Assembly (NCBI RefSeq): GCF_000715075.1
Contig: NC_134081.1
Location: 62,933,653-62,997,652 of the forward strand
Reading direction: 5' to 3'
Source of the DNA: Nicotiana tabacum
Taxonomy: Eukaryota; Streptophyta; Magnoliopsida; Solanales; Solanaceae
DNA: 64,000 bases
Shown here: positions 59,409-64,000 of the stretch, one piece after another
Layout of the letters: the number at the start of each line of letters is the position of its first letter
How positions within the stretch are numbered: the first letter of the stretch is position 1
The notes under the pieces: model-generated
What the model was told of the DNA's origin: nothing
Seen by the model: only the letters and a program-made list of their open reading frames with translations
The model's database searches: none
Translations under genes and position numbers: made by a program

Positions 59409-61847
59409 TGTCACGCCCCGAACTCGGGGAGCGCGACCGGCGCTCAACCGAGTGAACACGGTCAAGCAAGCCTGTTAGATACTTTATACCCAAACTCACT
59501 TATGAATAAAGTGAATATATATTTTCGTTATTTAGACAATAAGGAGATCATGTATACAATACCAATTCATTACCATTAGTTACTTCCTTTTAAAGTCTCA
59601 AATTACACACATTTTCATGGTCTGAAGTGGAACAGGTAATTCAAACACAACATGACTTGTTTGATTTTCCCAGCACTAATATACAATCCACACTATGTCT
59701 ACGGAGTCTCTAATAGATACAGAAGAGTACTATGATAATGCCGGCAACAAGGCCCCGGCTATACCTCAAACACAATACACAAGGAACAAAAGATACATGA
59801 CCCCGAAATAAAGTGGGGCTCACCAAGTTAGCTGGGAAGAGGGTGTACCGCTATCACTGATCAATGTCTTATGCTGTTAAACCACCTGCATCCATTGAAG
59901 AGGCAGCGCACCCAGCACAAGGGACATTAGTACACATCGAATAGTACTAGTATGAATGACAAAATACCCTCTTAATAGAATAATAAACAATACAAGCAAG
60001 AACAATCATAATATCAGTGGAAGCCATAAACAACATCAAACCTCAAATTAGGATCAAGGCAGTGTCCAATAAATTTGCATATCTTAAGTTGGGAGATCTT
60101 TAGTACCAATATGCCACCGTTCACAATACCAATACCACCATACTTTTAGCACGGAGTCCGATCACGACCCGATCGGCTAGGCCATCTCATCCGAGACAAC
60201 AACCACAATCACAATTTCAATTACAATTTTCAGCACAATCACCACCATGTGTGCGGCATAGCGTTCGATCACGACCCGATCGGCTAGGCCGTCTCACCAT
60301 AGTGATATGTGGGTCGACATCATCCTTTTCTACCAATTATCTCATTTCATACTTCTTTCACATATTTTTATTTTATTGGCACTAGGGGCCACAATTATAA
60401 AATTATTCTTGGCACATCGGCCGTATATAATAATTCATGCTCACCTTTTTCACTTTCAAACATCATCATCATCAACAACAACAACAAGGCATTTCAAATC
60501 AAGGTTTTTAGTACACATGAGAGCAATTAAGAGTCTTAGGTACATAGAGATGTTTCACAAAATTTAGCATAATAGCCTTCGTTTGAACTTCACTTGAAGT
60601 CAAAATTTTTCTAATGCACAACCCAAACCTTGAACACATTTTCAGATGATAACATAACATGATAAAAGCCTTTGGGATACATATTGAACATATATCTTTC
60701 AACACAAGCTTATTCAGAATAGCCAATTTTATAATGAACAACTCGGGACTTACATAAATTACATGAATACCGTGGGATTCAATTCTAAGAGAGGAGTTTA
60801 GCCAACATACCTCGATTTGAACTTTCCTTAAATTACTACAACGTTACAAAAATCCTAGCAATCCCAATCTATTTTGAGACATAACAAAATTGAACACAAA
60901 TTAGGAAGATATTCATGGTTTCAGCTCATTTGAGCATTTTATCAAACTCTAGGTGTGCAAATTTGGTCACAAGGTACTTCTACAAGATTTTCTTCATTCC
61001 ACAACCCAATATTTACTTATTTGAGCTCAACAACCTTCCCACAAACCAACCTTCCCACAAACCTTATTGGTACATGCACGTATACATAATACTCTCACAC
61101 CCAAGAATCATACTATAAATCACCCATCTTTTACACCAAACTCGAAATTGAAGAATTTGGGGAAGAAATTCTTACCTCTTTGAAGCCCTAGCAAGATCCT
61201 TGTGAAATCTTCAAGCCTTGAGAAAGAATTGATGAACAAAATGGCTAGGTTTTCTTTTTCTCTCTCTAAGATACTCTCAACTCTCTCCAAAAATATCAGA
61301 TGAAACCCTTAAAAATGACCCCAAAGCCTTTTTATAAAAATGGGATTGGGTTATAAAAATCAAAAAAATAAAGTCCCGACATAGATTTGCGGTCCACAGA
61401 ATGGGCCGCATAATGGCCCTCCGGAACTGGGCAACACTACCCACTCTGCGATCGGTCTGCAGTCCGCAGACCTATTCTGCGATCGCATAATGGACCGCAG
61501 AGCCTTCTTCAAAAATTTCTCATGCTGGTTCTGCGATAGAATCTGCGGCCCACAAAGCGGTTATGTGGCCGCATAATGGACCGCACAATTGTCCTAAAAG
61601 TTAGCTTAAGTTTCTGCTTCACTCTGCGACAGTTATGCGGCCCGCAGAGTAATTCTGTGATCGCAGAATAAACCGCAGAAATGCCCTACACTTCCGAAAA
61701 ATTTCTTCAACTCCCCAATGCACTGATAAACTCAAAAAGTTCGAGCCAAGCTCGCCGCGAATAATTTTTACAATCCTTTAACACATAAGCCTACCTCGAC
61801 ACCACAAAACTTTAAATTCCTTTATGAAATTTTTACGGGGCCTTATA
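59409..61847 (-). mobile_element. Solo LTR, 2439 bp, with GTAAA duplication
   Basis: The plus-strand view runs tgtcacgccccg to cggggccttata. GTAAA flanks it on both sides. It is the same family as 38933-41357 in reverse orientation. A patch of ctgcggtccgcagac-type words lies at 61380-61690 and two copies of the gatcacgacccgatcggct repeat at about 60150-60300 (three copies in the other solo LTR). It splits the integrase of E5. Confidence 0.9.
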
Positions 61848-61852
61848 GTAAA
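61848..61852. repeat. Target duplication GTAAA, right copy
   Basis: Matches 59404-59408. Confidence 0.88.
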
Positions 61853-62040
61853 GCTGGGCTAACCTCTCCAAAGTATAAGTAGTCAACACTAGTATGAAAT
61901 ATGCAGACTTGGTCAATCTATCCATAATGACATCCAAATAGTATCAAACTTTCTCAAATTACGTGATAAGCTTACTACAAAGTCCATAGTGATATGCTCT
62001 TACTTCCACTCTGGTATAACCATCTTCTGAATCAAAACTA
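61853..62040 (-). pseudogene. E5 integrase (second part)
   Basis: Continues the frame split by the solo LTR: EHITMDFVVSLSRNLRKFD (first catalytic Asp present, about 61970-61995) and a DRLTKSAYF-like stretch near 61900. The sequence upstream of PEWK is lost at about 62040. Confidence 0.75.
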
Positions 62041-62593
62041 CAAGCAACACATATAATACATCCACACAAGATAATGAACCAAAGTATATTTTCTCTACCC
62101 TTGGACCTAACCAATTTGCTCCTCTACTTCTTCTCCTTCTCTTTTATCATCTCTATATGAGATTGGAATTACTCCAATTGAGCTTCAGTCTTGTTCATCT
62201 TCTCCTCTTATATGTTATTTTCAACCTTAAAAATCGCCCTATGCTTGTCACATTATTCAAAGCCTTCTAATGCCCTCTAAAGTTCATCCATTTTGTCAAC
62301 CAGTTTTGGAATAACAAATTTCGACCTAGGATCAATTTCGCCATCCTTCCAAACCCAAAAGTCACAAGATCGTGGATCCTAAGGTGAATAGCAAAAGGAA
62401 ATTAATCATTGATAAGACCTTCAATTATTCACATTTCTATTATTAAAGAATCTTCACTCTTATTTACTTCAAAGTATAGACAAACCAAATATCTTCTTCC
62501 TGGGTTCCTTTGGGTCCAAGCTATTAACAAAGGCAACATAAACTCATGGTTGCATCGAATTTCTCCATATGACTCATTCTCTTCCTTTTTCAT
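62040..62593 (-). pseudogene. GRF zinc-finger protein pseudogene, two exons
   Basis: Exon 1 (62593-62468) starts at ATG 62593 and reads MKKEENESYGEIRCNHEF, then IAWTQRNPGRRYLVCLYFE. An 89-base intron follows: gt at 62467, ag at 62379. Exon 2 begins DPRSCDFWVWKDGEIDPRSK. Together they form a plant GRF zinc finger: Cys-x-His, the NPGRR signature, Cys, then Cys-x-F-W. Exon 2 continues in one frame through a charged helical stretch (ETE/KEK-rich) to a hydrophobic end (NILWFIILCGCIICVAC), matching the finger-coiled coil-membrane anchor layout of many plant GRF proteins. Five stops (first at 62279-62277) break exon 2 with no frameshift. It abuts E5 at its 3' end. These proteins have no settled function; the finger is thought to bind single-stranded nucleic acid. 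Confidence 0.72.
62379..62467 (-). other. Intron of the GRF pseudogene, 89 nt
   Basis: gaa|gtaaataag donor and ttgctattcaccttag|gat acceptor; phase 0, AT-rich. Its presence argues against a processed retrocopy. Confidence 0.65.
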
Positions 62594-63154
62594 ACAAATC
62601 CTACTCAAATTCAAGCATTTTGAAGGCATTACAACAACTACCAAACAAACAAAAAATACCAAAATCAGATAATTTACTGACGAAATAATTAAAAGCATCA
62701 GCCATATTTTAGTGTTTAAATGAGAGATGGAATTTTAGGAGAAAGAGAAAACAATAATAAAATAGAGAAGATAGAACTTAATCAAATACACGAATGAAAT
62801 TAAGGAAGAGAAATATTAACCTTTGCTTTCAAAAATCAGAATTTCAAAGGTCAATATGTTATAAATCATTAGAATATAGATGAAGAAGAAACTAGGATTC
62901 TTGACTTGGGTTGGGTAAAAAATTGTAAGAATAGATATTACTGTTGGGGGGTTATATTGAAGTTAAAAAGTGTAAATTTTTTTTTTGGGGGAGGGGGTGG
63001 GTTTAAAGCTTAAAAATACAAAGACGCGCTCACAAAAGACATGCGGGTGACAGGGCTTATGAGAAGGTAAATAAATTCTTTTGTTACAAGAATAGTAGGA
63101 TATTAGGTCACACATAAAGTTTAGGTGTATAAATAATATTTTTTTAGCAAATAC
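62594..63154. other. Upstream flank of GRF pseudogene
   Basis: AT-rich noncoding DNA that would hold the promoter; a T8/G-rich run lies at 62976-63000. No definite elements recognised. Confidence 0.35.
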
Positions 63155-63240
63155 ACCACTAGATAGGATGCCTAGTGGTTAATATATATATAACAATCCA
63201 AAAACAAAGGTTCAAGGATTACATATTGTCTCAATCCAAA
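63155..63240 (+). mobile_element. Possible tRNA-like SINE fragment
   Basis: aggatgcctagtggtta (63167-63183) resembles a pol III A box and ggttcaagg (63210) a B box, at a spacing typical of Solanaceae SINEs. It is short and degenerate, and the body that should follow is not recognised. Confidence 0.28.
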
Positions 63241-63280
63241 GCTAAGCGATGAGCCGCTACTACTAGCTAGAAACTTTATG

Positions 63281-63727
63281 CTAACTATTACAAAGTATAG
63301 ATGAAATAGCCTCTAATGTATGATGTTGTATGTATTCACAGGCCAAGTGCAAAACATCAATGTAGCACCTCAATATAGCACCTCTAACACTCTCACCGGG
63401 TATCAAGTTTTGTATTTCATAGGACAATGCAAGTATGAATCTCCGGTCTACAACATCAACTTTTGAATATGTCCAGGTATCTACCATAACAACATTTCTG
63501 AATTCCTCTATATATGTACAAATGTAGCAGCTAAATAACCTAACCATTGCGTGGAAACCGTGTATATCATTGTATGTATCTTTCAGAAGAAGCCTGTATA
63601 GTTTAGTGTCCATGCAATTCAACGAGGCTGGGATTGAACCCCAAGAAATTAGGGTTCCTGCGTGCATTTCCAGACCATACACTGTTACACCTCCCCCAAA
63701 TTGAGTATGTAACCATGCTAATACCAC
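63281..63727 (-). CDS. Unrecognised 148-codon ORF
   Basis: The product starts MVLAWLHTQFGGGVTVYGLE and ends EYIQHHTLEAISSILCNS. It is neither low-complexity nor an LTR translation, and such a length is unusual in AT-rich DNA. The middle (RLFSCYICTYIEEF, then VVDRRFILALSYEIQNLIPG) suggests a folded, mixed alpha/beta protein with no signal peptide or membrane segment that I can assert. No family is recognised. It could be an exon of a host gene, a fragment of an integrated virus or element, or chance. No promoter or splice sites are certain. Confidence 0.3.
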   Translation of the reverse strand: MVLAWLHTQFGGGVTVYGLEMHAGTLISWGSIPASLNCMDTKLYRLLLKDTYNDIHGFHAMVRLFSCYICTYIEEFRNVVMVDTWTYSKVDVVDRRFILALSYEIQNLIPGESVRGAILRCYIDVLHLACEYIQHHTLEAISSILCNS

Positions 63728-64000
63728 AGGACAAATCTATAAATGACTTTTCAGGACTAGTTTAATGAGTATTTTATGCCTTTTTTGTAAATTAAAATTT
63801 ATCAAAGCACACGTATGCACACGGCATCACTAGCAAAGCATTCCAGCAGGCGGCTGCTGAAAAAGCGTGACTTCACACGCGACCTTTAGCGACTTTTTTC
63901 CTTTTCGTTAGGTGTTGGAACTCTGCTGAGCTTTGAGCTTTTGGTCCCTCATTAACAGAAAATATGGGACCCTCGAACACTGTGCACGTGGCAATGAAAC
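63728..64000. other. Right-end flank
   Basis: Noncoding; contains gcacgtggc (63985-63993), a G-box-like CACGTG core that in plants can bind bZIP/bHLH factors. One occurrence alone is weak evidence of a promoter. Confidence 0.3.

Larger units (their letters stand above)
56042..62040 (-). mobile_element. E5: chromodomain-type gypsy remnant, minus strand, 5' truncated
   Basis: It has a 3' LTR (56042-58454), polypurine tract (58455-58467), chromodomain/integrase tail and integrase core, ending near 62040 where a GRF zinc-finger pseudogene begins. The 5' LTR, gag, protease, RT and RNase H are missing. A solo LTR of another family is inserted at 59409-61847. Confidence 0.78.

Noticed and set aside
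63281..63727. Movement protein of an integrated pararetrovirus
   Set aside because: VDRRF-like wording is suggestive only; no other caulimovirid domain (RT, coat, aspartic protease) is nearby and the family motifs are not met.

Overview
The window looks like a piece of a large plant nuclear genome, almost certainly Solanaceae and quite possibly Nicotiana. The grounds are LTRs bounded by tgtaatgaccc and gggtcgtgaca followed by an initiator-Met primer site (ttggtatcagagc), and one Ogre/Tat-type element with an Arg primer site (tggcgactctgctgggga). Genus is inference; family is well supported. There are no bacterial-type operons, rRNA or tRNA genes. Nearly everything is decayed Ty3/gypsy LTR retrotransposon DNA, inserted into itself several layers deep. 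The only host gene recognised is a GRF zinc-finger pseudogene near the right end.

Layout. 1-771 and 11964-12570 are two parts of an old plus-strand LTR. It is split by E1 (772-11963, minus strand; gag-pol remnant plus its 5' LTR). The 5' LTR of E1 is itself split by a plus-strand nest at 6964-10739, flanked by a perfect CAAAT duplication; that nest fuses gag-protease directly to a 3' LTR stub. 12571-14386 is AT-rich and unclassified. 14387-16520 is a minus LTR cut by plus LTR A (16521-19820), with primer site and leader to 20886. E3 (20887-28780, minus) is the best preserved gypsy copy: gag, protease, RT, RNase H, integrase and a complete 2.8 kb 5' LTR. E4 (28781-38189, plus) has two LTRs, a gag zinc knuckle and a protease relic, but no RT or integrase. 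The Ogre-type element (38191-52946) has both LTRs, an extra 5' ORF, gag, protease, a probable intron, RT with two RNase H domains, and integrase; a solo LTR sits in its leader. 52947-54306 and 54511-56041 are LTR pieces of opposite strand. E5 (56042 to about 62040, minus) is a chromodomain-type remnant whose integrase is split by a second solo LTR of the same family as the one inside the Ogre. 62040-62593 holds the GRF zinc-finger pseudogene, followed by a SINE-like stretch and an unrecognised 148-codon ORF.

Function. No element looks able to move by itself: every polyprotein has stops or frameshifts, and several catalytic residues are gone. The more unusual signals are: a loss in the second RNase H of the Ogre that is filled by a copy of its own integrase tail; a stop codon formed by its putative splice donor; a 420-bp in-frame duplication in E3; hairpin-forming minisatellites shared by LTRs of separate elements; and a patch of CpG-rich near-palindromic words at about the same offset in several LTRs.

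All coordinates of LTR fragments without a terminal motif are approximate (tens of bases). Divergence figures are counts by eye, not alignments.
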